This document shows, one piece after another, positions 1 to 6,793 of a DNA stretch of 12,370 nucleotides. The DNA is from Paracoccaceae bacterium (GTDB lineage Bacteria; Pseudomonadota; Alphaproteobacteria; Rhodobacterales; Rhodobacteraceae). The position numbers and the translations under genes were made by a program. Where the stretch lies: the NCBI GenBank assembly GCA_012036325.1, contig JAAUPC010000069.1:1-12370 (forward strand), written 5' to 3'. The stretch's first letter is position 1, and every line of letters starts with the position of its first letter. Under the pieces are notes generated by a model that searched no databases, was not told the origin of the DNA, and saw only the letters and a list, made by a program, of their open reading frames with translations.

Positions 1-63
1 GCCAGCCTCATGCTCCTGCAAGATCCCGATGATCTGCTCTTCGCTTCGTATCGTTCGCTTCAT
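1..63 (-). CDS. IS3-family transposase OrfA, N-terminal fragment (runs off the window)
   Basis: The 21 visible codons read MKRTIRSEEQIIGILQEHEA and then G. The pattern 'EEQII-x-IL-x-EHEAG' is the opening of the helix-turn-helix (HTH_Tnp_1 type) of IS3-family OrfA, the DNA-binding half of the transposase; OrfB, the DDE catalytic half, is normally made by -1 frameshifting further downstream. The start is the ATG complementary to 61-63. Upstream on the minus strand, GGAAGGGACGGACG supplies purine-rich ribosome-binding sequence. Nothing can be said about whether the full element is intact, since the gene leaves the window after 63 bases. Confidence 0.75.
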   Translation of the reverse strand, partial: MKRTIRSEEQIIGILQEHEAG

Positions 64-98
64 CGTCCGTCCCTTCCTTGGGGCGGACTCTAGTCGCA
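1..98 (-). mobile_element. End of an IS3-family insertion sequence (rest lies outside the window)
   Basis: The element is recognised from the start of its orfA (1-63, minus strand), which has the typical N-terminus of IS3-family OrfA proteins. Read on the minus strand, the sequence upstream of orfA begins TGCGACTAGAGTCCGCCCC at position 98. IS3-family elements usually begin with TG and have a short orfA leader, so 98 is a reasonable guess for the outer tip. The partner inverted repeat, orfB and the target-site duplication are not in the window, so the boundary is inferred, not shown. The element points away from the ABC-transporter operon. Confidence 0.6.
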
Positions 99-99
99 G

Positions 100-330
100 A
101 TGGAGGAAAAAACCCGTGGCAGGTCACTCGCTGCCCCGGATGCGGCGGTGCTGGACGCGGCGCTGCGCGATCCGCAGCCGATGTCCTATGTGGAAGGCTA
201 CCTTTCTGGCCTGGCTCTTGGCGCGGCCCTGACCGATGCCGGCCGCAGTGCAGGACAAGAGGCGCTCCGACGCCGACTTCAGGACGAAACCATCGCCCTA
301 CCAATTTCAGTGCACCGGATTGGTGACTGA
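100..330 (+). CDS. Short hypothetical ORF, possibly the 3' remnant of a gene interrupted by the IS
   Basis: This 76-codon frame starts at an ATG two bases beyond the proposed IS tip. Residues about 12-50 look coding: they use GC-rich third positions and form an amphipathic stretch (YVEGYLSGLALGAALTDAGR). From about codon 50 on, third positions become mixed and the ending (ALPISVHRIGD) looks random. I recognise no domain. There is no convincing ribosome-binding site before the ATG, and the same frame has a TAG at 91-93 inside the IS end. The simplest reading is a decayed or IS-truncated gene whose 5' part would lie beyond the element; a fortuitous ORF is the alternative. Confidence 0.3.
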   Translation: MEEKTRGRSLAAPDAAVLDAALRDPQPMSYVEGYLSGLALGAALTDAGRSAGQEALRRRLQDETIALPISVHRIGD

Positions 331-590
331 AGCAGATCTCGGTCGTTGAGTAGCAGGCGGTCGAGGGGCCATTTTTGCGTCATGCAGCCGCAGCACCTGA
401 GTTCAGAACACTGGCGCGGACCCATAGACCAGATCGATGACTTTCAGCCCCGCCAGTCAGGCCAAGAGATGTGACCAAGCCCTGGCAGCACAATTCCTTT
501 GACAGTCCACAGGGTTTGATCGCAGCTTTGGAACAATCGCATTTCCGGCAAACGGAAGGCGCTCTGACCCCAACAGTGAAGGAAAAATCG
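331..590 (+). other. Leader/promoter region of the ABC-importer operon, no gene seen
   Basis: No ORF with coding character was found on either strand. The promoter of the operon should lie here. TTGACA at 499-504 matches the sigma-70 -35 consensus, but no acceptable -10 hexamer lies 16-18 bases downstream, so I do not call a promoter. A small inverted repeat (TTCCG at 543-547, CGGAA at 553-557, five-base loop) precedes the ribosome-binding site and could be a weak operator or mRNA hairpin. An ATG at 471 opens the binding-protein frame 40 codons early, but those codons look non-coding and place the signal peptide internally. Confidence 0.5.
578..583 (+). promoter_or_regulatory. Ribosome-binding site fixing the binding-protein start
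   Basis: GAAGGA lies seven bases before the ATG at 591. It supports that ATG over the in-frame ATG at 471, which has no comparable site and would bury the signal peptide inside the protein. Confidence 0.7.
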
Positions 591-1529
591 ATGAAGACGG
601 GTTACCCGATGGCCCTTGCGGCCTTGATCTTCAGTGCCGGCGCGGCGCTGGCCGAAGTTGAAAGCACCGATCCGATCAAGCTGACCTTGCACGACTGGAC
701 CGGCCAGCTCATCACCACCAACATCATGGCCGCCATCCTGGAAGAGGCCGGATACAATGTTGAGCTGGTGCAGGCCGACTACCTTGCGCAGTTTCCGGGC
801 ATCGAATCCGGCGATCTTCATGTCGCGATGGAGCTTTGGGCAACCACGGCTGCCGATGTGATGAATGCCTCGATCGCTACCGGAAACACCGTCAGCTTTG
901 GCGAAACGGGCATGCAGGCGAAAGAGGAATGGTGGTATCCGATCTACATGAAGGAACTCTGCCCCGGCCTGCCGGACTGGAAGGCGCTGAACGATTGCGC
1001 GGAAGTTTTCGCCACGCCGGAAACCGCACCGAAGGGCCGCTACCTGGGCGGTCCCGTCACTTGGGGCGGCTTTGATGAAGAACGCATCGCCTCGCTGGGT
1101 CTGAACTATGAGGTGATCCATGCGGGCACAGATGCCGCGATGTTCGCCGAACTTGAATCCGCCTATCAACGCAAGGACCCGATCCTTCTGTGGATCTATG
1201 CCCCGCACTGGGCCCCGATCAAGTATGAGGGGGAGTGGGTGGAATTCCCGGCCTACACCCCCGAATGCTACACTGATCCTGCCGCGGGCGAAAATTCTGC
1301 CGCCGCCTATGACTGTGGCAAACCCACGGGCGGCATCTTCAAGGCCGGTTGGGCCGGGCTTGAAGGCAAGTGGCCAGGTGCCGCCAAAGCGATCAAGGCC
1401 TTCCAGCTTACCAACGAGGAAATGGGTGCCATGGTCGGCAAGGTCGATGTCGACGGCATGTCGATCGACGATGTCGTCGACGAATGGATGACCGCGAATG
1501 AGGCCAAATGGACGACGTGGATCGAATGA
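591..1529 (+). CDS. Glycine betaine/choline-type ABC transporter, periplasmic substrate-binding protein
   Basis: This 312-residue protein is the periplasmic receptor of an osmolyte importer (OpuAC/ProX superfamily). Residues 1-21 are a Sec signal peptide with an ALA cleavage site before E22; there is no lipobox. The mature protein opens with strand-plus-Trp motif LTLHDWTGQL (31-40) and carries ELWATT (81-86), WWYPIYM (114-120), GGPVTWGG (153-160) and ILLWIYAPHWAP (198-209). The many Trp/Tyr residues (W36, W83, W114, W115, W158, W201, W207, W254, W261) suit an aromatic cage for a quaternary amine, although I cannot assign the exact cage residues. Four cysteines (C124, C136, C226, C242) fall in two nearby pairs that could form disulfides. 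The ATPase and permease genes follow. The exact ligand (betaine, choline, proline betaine or another) is inferred only by family. Confidence 0.85.
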   Translation: MKTGYPMALAALIFSAGAALAEVESTDPIKLTLHDWTGQLITTNIMAAILEEAGYNVELVQADYLAQFPGIESGDLHVAMELWATTAADVMNASIATGNTVSFGETGMQAKEEWWYPIYMKELCPGLPDWKALNDCAEVFATPETAPKGRYLGGPVTWGGFDEERIASLGLNYEVIHAGTDAAMFAELESAYQRKDPILLWIYAPHWAPIKYEGEWVEFPAYTPECYTDPAAGENSAAAYDCGKPTGGIFKAGWAGLEGKWPGAAKAIKAFQLTNEEMGAMVGKVDVDGMSIDDVVDEWMTANEAKWTTWIE

Positions 1530-1539
1530 TCCCGAAAGG

Positions 1540-1567
1540 GCAGGGCGGCGTTTGCTGCCCTGCTTTT
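1540..1567 (+). terminator. Intrinsic terminator/attenuator between binding-protein and ATPase genes
   Basis: A 10-bp stem (1540-1549 GCAGGGCGGC with 1554-1563 GCTGCCCTGC, one G-U wobble) closes a GTTT tetraloop and is followed directly by TTTT at 1564-1567. It starts ten bases after the binding-protein stop codon. The position suggests partial termination, or protection of the upstream mRNA, so that the soluble receptor is made in excess over the membrane components, a known arrangement in importer operons. Confidence 0.75.
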
Positions 1568-1601
1568 CCACAGGCCCAGACCCTTTCCGCCGGACCCACC
1601 C

Positions 1602-2621
1602 ATGAATGAACGCCCCGTCAAGCTTGCCTGTCGGCATGTCTGGAAAATCTACGGCCCGCATCCCGAACGGCTTTTGGCAGGCGGCATGTCCCCAACCTCA
1701 GACCAGATTCGCGCGGCCGATCATGTCGGCGCGGTGCGTGACGTCAGCCTTGAGGTTGGCGAGGGTGAGATTTTCGTCATCATGGGCCTTTCCGGTTCGG
1801 GCAAAAGCACCTTGGTGCGCTGCCTGTCGCGTCTGATCGAGCCGACAGGTGGGGAACTGCTTTACGACGGGGAAGACCTGCTGAAGGCTTCGCCCGCCCG
1901 GATGATCGAAATCCGGCGCCACCGGATGGGCATGGTGTTCCAGCACTTCGCCCTTCTGCCGCATCTGACCGTGCTGGAAAACGTAGCCTTCCCGCTGGAG
2001 GTTCAAGGCATGGACCGCGCCAAGCGCGAAGCCCGCGCGCGGGAAGTGACCCAACTGGTCGGCCTGCAAGCGCGGGAAGGGATGTATCCCCGCCAGCTTT
2101 CCGGTGGCCAGCAGCAGCGCGTGGGTATCGCGCGCAGCTTGGCGGTTGAGCCTGACCTGTGGTTTCTGGACGAACCCTTCAGCGCGCTTGACCCCCTGAT
2201 CCGGCGCGAGATGCAGGACGAATTCCTGCGCATCCAGCGCCAGTTGAAAAAGACCATCGTCTTTATCACCCATGACTTTGATGAGGCGATCCGCCTTGCC
2301 GACCGTATCGCCATCATGAAGGACGGCGCGGTGGTGCAGGTGGCCACGCCCGAAGAACTCGTCCTGAACCCGGCGGATGACTATGTCACCGCCTTCACCG
2401 CCCATGTGCCCCGCGCCAAAGTGGTGACGCTGGGCCGCATCGCCACCCCCGGCGTGCCGGACGCCGTGGCAGGAACCCTGCCTGCCACCGCCCGGATCGA
2501 GGCGGTGGCCGAACAGATCGTTACCGCCAACGCCCCCTTCGCGGTGGAACGTGATGGCGCTGTGATCGGCCATGTGACTCCGGCGGCAGTGATCGCCATT
2601 CTGATAGGCAAGCGCGCATGA
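1602..2621 (+). CDS. Glycine betaine/choline ABC transporter, ATP-binding protein (ProV/OpuAA type)
   Basis: This 339-residue cytoplasmic ATPase powers the importer. It has Walker A GLSGSGKST (62-70), Q-loop Q114, the ABC signature LSGGQQQR (166-173), Walker B LWFLDE (186-191) and switch histidine H224 (FITHDFDEA). The roughly 25-residue insertion between the first strand and Walker A (about residues 20-45) is typical of ProV/OpuAA. After the ATPase domain only about 60 residues remain, the last part (AVAEQIVTANAPFAVERDGAVIG) resembling one CBS repeat rather than the usual pair. The start ATG lacks a clear ribosome-binding site; it lies 35 bases after the hairpin terminator. The stop codon overlaps the permease start (ATGA). 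Confidence 0.9.
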   Translation: MNERPVKLACRHVWKIYGPHPERLLAGGMSPTSDQIRAADHVGAVRDVSLEVGEGEIFVIMGLSGSGKSTLVRCLSRLIEPTGGELLYDGEDLLKASPARMIEIRRHRMGMVFQHFALLPHLTVLENVAFPLEVQGMDRAKREARAREVTQLVGLQAREGMYPRQLSGGQQQRVGIARSLAVEPDLWFLDEPFSALDPLIRREMQDEFLRIQRQLKKTIVFITHDFDEAIRLADRIAIMKDGAVVQVATPEELVLNPADDYVTAFTAHVPRAKVVTLGRIATPGVPDAVAGTLPATARIEAVAEQIVTANAPFAVERDGAVIGHVTPAAVIAILIGKRA

Positions 2622-4651
2622 CGCTGTGGCGGGGCATCTGGGCCGCACTGGCACTAATGTCGCTGGGTCTGGCAATCTTCGCCACGGTCCCCCCAGGCTG
2701 GCTTTGGCCGCCCGAGGCGGTTCAGGTGCCCTTTGCCGCCTGGCTGTCGGCGGGCATGAAATGGCTGACCGAAAGTGCCGCCATCGGCCCGGTCACTGTC
2801 AAGGACCTGACACGCGGCTTTGCGACGCTGATCGAGGCGCCCTACGATTTGGCCCGGGTGATGCTGGTCGACGGGATCACCGAAGGCAAGGGCAGGCGAG
2901 CGACGACGATCATACCACCGCTCAGCTGGGTGGCGGTGACCGTTGCGGTCGTGGCGCTTGGCCACTATGCGCGCGACATCAAGCTTGGTCTCCTTGCCGG
3001 GGCGCTGATGGTCTACCTTGCCGTTTTCGGCCAATGGGACAGCGCGATGATCACGCTGGCCTCCATCGTCATCGCGGTGCCTTTGGGCGTGGCGGGTGGC
3101 ATGGCCATGGGCATCGCTGCCTGGCGCTGGAAGGCGGTGGAACGCGCGCTGTCTCCGATCCTTGACCTGATGCAGACGATCCCGACTTTTGCCTTCCTGG
3201 TACCGATTCTGGTCCTGTTCGGCTTCGGCCCGGTCGCGGCCCTGCTGGCCACTATCATCTATGCCATGCCGCCCATGGTGCGGGTCACCGTTGTTGCGCT
3301 GCGGGCCGTCCCGTCCGAGATCGTAGATTTCGCCAACATGGCAGGCTGTACGCCCCTCCAGCGGATGCGCAAGGTGATGCTGCCCGTGGCCCTGCCGGAC
3401 CTGATGGTCGGGGTTAATCAGGTCATCATGCTTAGCCTGAACATGGTCATCATCGCCTCGATGATCGGGGCTGGGGGCCTAGGGGCTGATGTGCTGGAGT
3501 CCTTGCGCCGCCTGAACATCGGCGGCGGGATCGAGGCGGGGCTGGCGATCACTGCCCTTGCCGTGGTGCTGGACCGGCTGGGACAGGCCATGTCCGAACG
3601 CGTGGCCAAGGTGGAAGCCCGCACCGGCAACTGGTGGAAGCGGCACCCCCGCATGACATTGGTGCTGATCGTGACGCTGGTCACGGGCGCGCTTGGGTTC
3701 CTGATCCCGGCGCTGCAGGACTGGCCCAAGGCCTGGGAGGTCACGACCAAACCCTTCTGGTCCGACCTGATCGAACATATCAACATCAACTATTTCGACC
3801 AGCTTGAGGCGATGCGCGTCTGGTTCCTGGAAAACCTCCTCCTGCCAGTGAAGCGCTTCTTTCTGGCCTTGCCATGGCCCTTGATGCTGGCGCTGCTGGC
3901 GCTGGCCGGGTGGCGTCTGGGCGGCTGGCGGCTGGCCGCGCTGACGCTGATCCTGTCCGGCTTTGTTGCGACAACCGGCCTTTGGGAACAGGCGATGATC
4001 ACCGTTTACCTGTGCGGCGTTTCGGTCGTGATCGCCATGCTGCTTGGGGTGCCGCTGGGCATCTGGGCCGCCTCAAGCGACGGCGCGGGCAAGGTGATCG
4101 GCACGGTGGTCGATACGCTGCAAACCCTGCCGTCCTTCGTTTACCTGATCCCCGTTGTCATGCTCTTTCGGGTTGGCGACTTCAGCGCCCTGATCGCGGT
4201 TGTCCTCTTCGCCATCGTGCCAGCGGTGAAATACACCGCGCATGGCTTGCGGTCCGTTCCCGCCGAGTTGATCGAGGCCGGGGTGGTCAGCGGCTGCACG
4301 CGCTGGCAGATGCTTTGGAAGGTGCGCTTGCCAATGGCCGTGCCGATGATCCTTCTGGGCTTGAACCAGACCATCCTTCTGGCGCTGTCCATGCTGGTGA
4401 TCACCGCCCTCGTCGGCACGCGCGACCTTGGGCAAGAGGTCTACGCCGCCCTTGCCACTGCCGATGTCGGGCGCGGTCTTGTGGCGGGGCTTGCCGTCGC
4501 CGCCATTGCCATCATCGCCGACCGGCTGATCGGGGCCACCGCCGCAGGCGCCGGGCGCGGCTGGAGGGTGCAACCTGACCTGCCGCCTGATTTACAAGAC
4601 CGCTCCCTGGCGGTAGCCTGCCGTCCGCAGTCTGAAAGGCCCGTCCGGTGA
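2618..4651 (+). CDS. Glycine betaine/choline ABC transporter permease, two fused membrane domains (ProW/OpuAB type)
   Basis: At 677 residues this is about twice the size of a single ProW-type permease and contains two complete binding-protein-dependent transport domains. The first runs from about residue 100 to 325, with the ATPase-contacting EAA loop at about 233-260 (SEIVDFANMAGCTPLQRM...). The second runs from about 420 to 640, with its EAA loop at about 548-576 (PAELIEAGVVSGCTRWQMLW). A poorly conserved stretch (about 330-415) joins them. Both halves share the 'D-x-(M/L)-QT-(I/L)-P-(T/S)-F' and 'L-x-LN' segments. One polypeptide may therefore supply both membrane subunits of the importer. 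The ATG overlaps the ATPase stop by four bases. The last 35 or so residues, after the final helix, are hydrophilic and unlike the rest. Confidence 0.88.
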   Translation: MTLWRGIWAALALMSLGLAIFATVPPGWLWPPEAVQVPFAAWLSAGMKWLTESAAIGPVTVKDLTRGFATLIEAPYDLARVMLVDGITEGKGRRATTIIPPLSWVAVTVAVVALGHYARDIKLGLLAGALMVYLAVFGQWDSAMITLASIVIAVPLGVAGGMAMGIAAWRWKAVERALSPILDLMQTIPTFAFLVPILVLFGFGPVAALLATIIYAMPPMVRVTVVALRAVPSEIVDFANMAGCTPLQRMRKVMLPVALPDLMVGVNQVIMLSLNMVIIASMIGAGGLGADVLESLRRLNIGGGIEAGLAITALAVVLDRLGQAMSERVAKVEARTGNWWKRHPRMTLVLIVTLVTGALGFLIPALQDWPKAWEVTTKPFWSDLIEHININYFDQLEAMRVWFLENLLLPVKRFFLALPWPLMLALLALAGWRLGGWRLAALTLILSGFVATTGLWEQAMITVYLCGVSVVIAMLLGVPLGIWAASSDGAGKVIGTVVDTLQTLPSFVYLIPVVMLFRVGDFSALIAVVLFAIVPAVKYTAHGLRSVPAELIEAGVVSGCTRWQMLWKVRLPMAVPMILLGLNQTILLALSMLVITALVGTRDLGQEVYAALATADVGRGLVAGLAVAAIAIIADRLIGATAAGAGRGWRVQPDLPPDLQDRSLAVACRPQSERPVR

Positions 4652-5748
4652 CCCAGCCCCGCATCATCGAAGCCGACGCAGCCGGGGTGTCAAACGCCGA
4701 CATCTGCGCCTTCTACGCCACGCACTGGGCCCGCCCGATTGCCCTGTCACGCCCGGATTTCCTGCACTGGCAGATGAACGCTGCCCCGGGTGCGAAGGGA
4801 AGCAACCACTCGGTCGTCGCACTGGAAGGCGACCGGATCATCGCGGTCATGGGCGTTACCCCCGCCACGTTCCGGCATCTGCGCCAAGACTGCGCCGGGG
4901 CAGAGCTTACAACCTGGGTCGTCGCCCCTGACGCGCGGGGCAAGGGCGTGGGCAAGGCGATCCTCCAGCATCTCCAAGGGCGCTATGCAATCCTGACCGG
5001 TGCGGGCATTACCGGGGCTGCCCTGCCGCTTTATCTGGGCGCGGGGTTCACCCATCTCGCCCAGATGCCGCGCTTCTTCTTTATTGCCGATTTCGCCAAG
5101 GCGCAGGCCTTTGCCAACATCCCCGACCCTGCGCAAGCCGTCACCGCCCGCCGTCAGTCCCAAGCCGTCCCCCAGCTTTGGCGCGCCGTAGCTGTTCCAG
5201 CCGCAGCCCTGGCCCCCGCTGCAGCCAGCCTGTCACCTTGCGGCCACTTCCGCCGCGATGCCGCGCGGCTGGCCTGGCGGCACGACAGCCATGCCGCCTT
5301 CCGGTATGAAGCCTTCACCGTGCGGGACCCCGGCCAGACCGGCAACGGCTCAGGAGTTGTGCTGCGTGAAGATACCGTCCAGCAAACTCCGATCCTCCAT
5401 GTGATTGACCTTTTCGGCCCCCCCCGCCACCTGCGCGCAGCCCTGGCCTTCATCGAGGATGAGGCCCGCCGCCGGGGTGCCGCCTTTGTTGACATCAGCC
5501 TGACCGCCGGCCCCCTGATCGCCCACCTCCGCGCACGCGGCTGGTCTTCCGCCGTTGACGACCCGCTGATCGAACTGCCGTCGCTTTTCTACCCCGTGGA
5601 ACTGCGCCGACCGCCCACCACGTCCTTGATCCTGTGGGGCGGGGACACTCAACAACGGCTCTATGACTTCAGCCGCCTGCATATCACCCGGGCAGACATG
5701 GACCTCGACCGTCCCACGCTCGCTTGGTATGACCAGCATCCGACCTGA
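4648..5748 (+). CDS. Two-lobed GNAT-family acyltransferase, glycan-associated
   Basis: This 366-residue cytoplasmic protein probably transfers an acyl group from acyl-CoA to a sugar amine or similar acceptor. The N-terminal lobe carries the GNAT motif A, WVVAPDARGKGVGKAIL (90-106), whose RGKGVG loop binds the CoA pyrophosphate, followed by a typical 'YLGAGF' segment (129-134). The C-terminal half (about 200-300) looks like a second, degenerate GNAT lobe: it opens with LAWRHDSHAAFRYEAF and ends with 'L-x-x-RGW', but has no RGxGxG loop. Such two-lobed GNATs are common in polysaccharide clusters, which fits the deacetylase next door. The start is GTG, overlapping the permease stop (GTGA), with GAAAGG nine bases upstream. 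The acceptor is unknown. Confidence 0.72.
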   Translation: MTQPRIIEADAAGVSNADICAFYATHWARPIALSRPDFLHWQMNAAPGAKGSNHSVVALEGDRIIAVMGVTPATFRHLRQDCAGAELTTWVVAPDARGKGVGKAILQHLQGRYAILTGAGITGAALPLYLGAGFTHLAQMPRFFFIADFAKAQAFANIPDPAQAVTARRQSQAVPQLWRAVAVPAAALAPAAASLSPCGHFRRDAARLAWRHDSHAAFRYEAFTVRDPGQTGNGSGVVLREDTVQQTPILHVIDLFGPPRHLRAALAFIEDEARRRGAAFVDISLTAGPLIAHLRARGWSSAVDDPLIELPSLFYPVELRRPPTTSLILWGGDTQQRLYDFSRLHITRADMDLDRPTLAWYDQHPT

Positions 5749-5788
5749 CCCTCCGACCTGCCCAGACGAAAAGGCGCGCGACGTGGCC

Positions 5789-6793
5789 ATGACACCGGTC
5801 CCCTCCAGACCAGCGCTGACAACGGTGATGTATCATTATGTCCGCCCAGTTGCCGCCAGCACCTTCCCGCGGTTGCCAGCGCTGGAGCTTGCGGATTTTC
5901 TGGGCCAGCTTGACCACCTGCAGGCGCACTACACCCTCTTGTCGCCCCACACCTTCCTGCAGGCGCTGGAAGCGGGTGAGCCTCTGCCGCCCCGCGCTTG
6001 CCTGTTAACCTTCGATGACGGATATGCGGACCATTACCGCCACGTCTTCCCCCATCTGGTGGATCGTGGACTGTCGGGGCTCTTCTTTACGCCCAAATCC
6101 TCGCTGATCGACCGGCACCTGCTCGAGGTGAACCAGATCCAGTTCACCCTTGCCAGCAATCCGCAGCCAAAGGCCCTGGCGGATGAGGTGGATAGCCTTC
6201 TTCGTAGTATTTGGGTGACCGATCCCGCCCCCCTCCGCGCGACCCATTTCGCACCAAACCGGTTCGATGGGCCAGAGGTGGCCTATGTCAAACGCCTCTT
6301 GCAGCATGCTTTGCCAGCAGATGTGCGCAGTCAACTGGCAGCACGGCTTTTCGCCCGCCACGTCTCGACCGACCCCCAGGCCTTTGCCGAAGATCTTTAC
6401 CTGACCCCCGCCCAAGCACAGGAGATGCTGGCGGCAGGCATGGTTTTTGGTGGGCATGGCGACCGACACCTTTGGCATGGTCTGGCCAGCCCAGAGGATC
6501 TTGCGGCCGAAGTGGCGGGGTCCGTCGCCGCCCTTGCCGCCATCGGCGTTTCGCCACAGTCCGCCTGTTACTGCTATCCCTTCGGTAGCCAGACCGAAGC
6601 GGTGCGCCAAAGCGTGGCGGATGCCGGGTTCCGGGCGGGCTTCACCGTCGTGCCAGAGCTTTGGCTGCCGGGGTCAGACCCGTTCCAGATCACGCGGCTT
6701 GATACCAAGGACCTGCCGCATCGGCCGATGCAGGAAGACCCCTGGCTGGTCCGGGCACTGGACGCACAGGCCCTGTCGGGGGCGGGCGGTTAG
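5789..6793 (+). CDS. NodB-type polysaccharide deacetylase family protein
   Basis: This is a carbohydrate esterase family 4 (NodB homology) protein, which removes N-acetyl groups from amino sugars with a metal ion. In the 334-residue form starting at 5789, motif 1 is LTFDDGYADHY (73-83), with D76 as likely base and D77 as metal ligand. Motif 2 is GGHGDRH (221-227), with H223 and H227 as metal ligands. Motif 3 is YCYPFG (261-266). There is no signal peptide, so it acts in the cytoplasm, unlike the secreted chitin and peptidoglycan deacetylases; this suits work on lipid-linked or nucleotide-linked sugars. The start is uncertain: GTG at 5783 has better spacing (eight bases) from GAAAAGG at 5768-5774, and ATGs at 5729 and 5663 would overlap the GNAT gene. 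The stop abuts the next ATG. Confidence 0.82.
   Translation: MTPVPSRPALTTVMYHYVRPVAASTFPRLPALELADFLGQLDHLQAHYTLLSPHTFLQALEAGEPLPPRACLLTFDDGYADHYRHVFPHLVDRGLSGLFFTPKSSLIDRHLLEVNQIQFTLASNPQPKALADEVDSLLRSIWVTDPAPLRATHFAPNRFDGPEVAYVKRLLQHALPADVRSQLAARLFARHVSTDPQAFAEDLYLTPAQAQEMLAAGMVFGGHGDRHLWHGLASPEDLAAEVAGSVAALAAIGVSPQSACYCYPFGSQTEAVRQSVADAGFRAGFTVVPELWLPGSDPFQITRLDTKDLPHRPMQEDPWLVRALDAQALSGAGG

Noticed and set aside
499..504. TTGACA as the -35 box of an importer promoter
   Set aside because: No hexamer resembling TATAAT occurs at 16-18 bases downstream, so the match alone is not enough.
444..1661. 405-codon open frame on the minus strand opposite the binding-protein gene
   Set aside because: It is the antisense shadow of a GC-rich gene. 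The plus strand encodes a signal peptide and the OpuAC/ProX-like fold, while the minus product has no recognisable motif and low-complexity Gly/Arg/His content.
1698..2675. 325-codon open frame on the minus strand opposite the ATPase gene
   Set aside because: The plus strand has all ABC ATPase motifs in order; the minus product is rich in His/Gly with no domain.
5663..5788. Longer N-terminus for the deacetylase (ATG at 5663 or 5729)
   Set aside because: Both overlap the GNAT gene and lack a ribosome-binding site. The added residues look like out-of-frame GNAT sequence, and the family homology begins at about TTVMYHYVRP.
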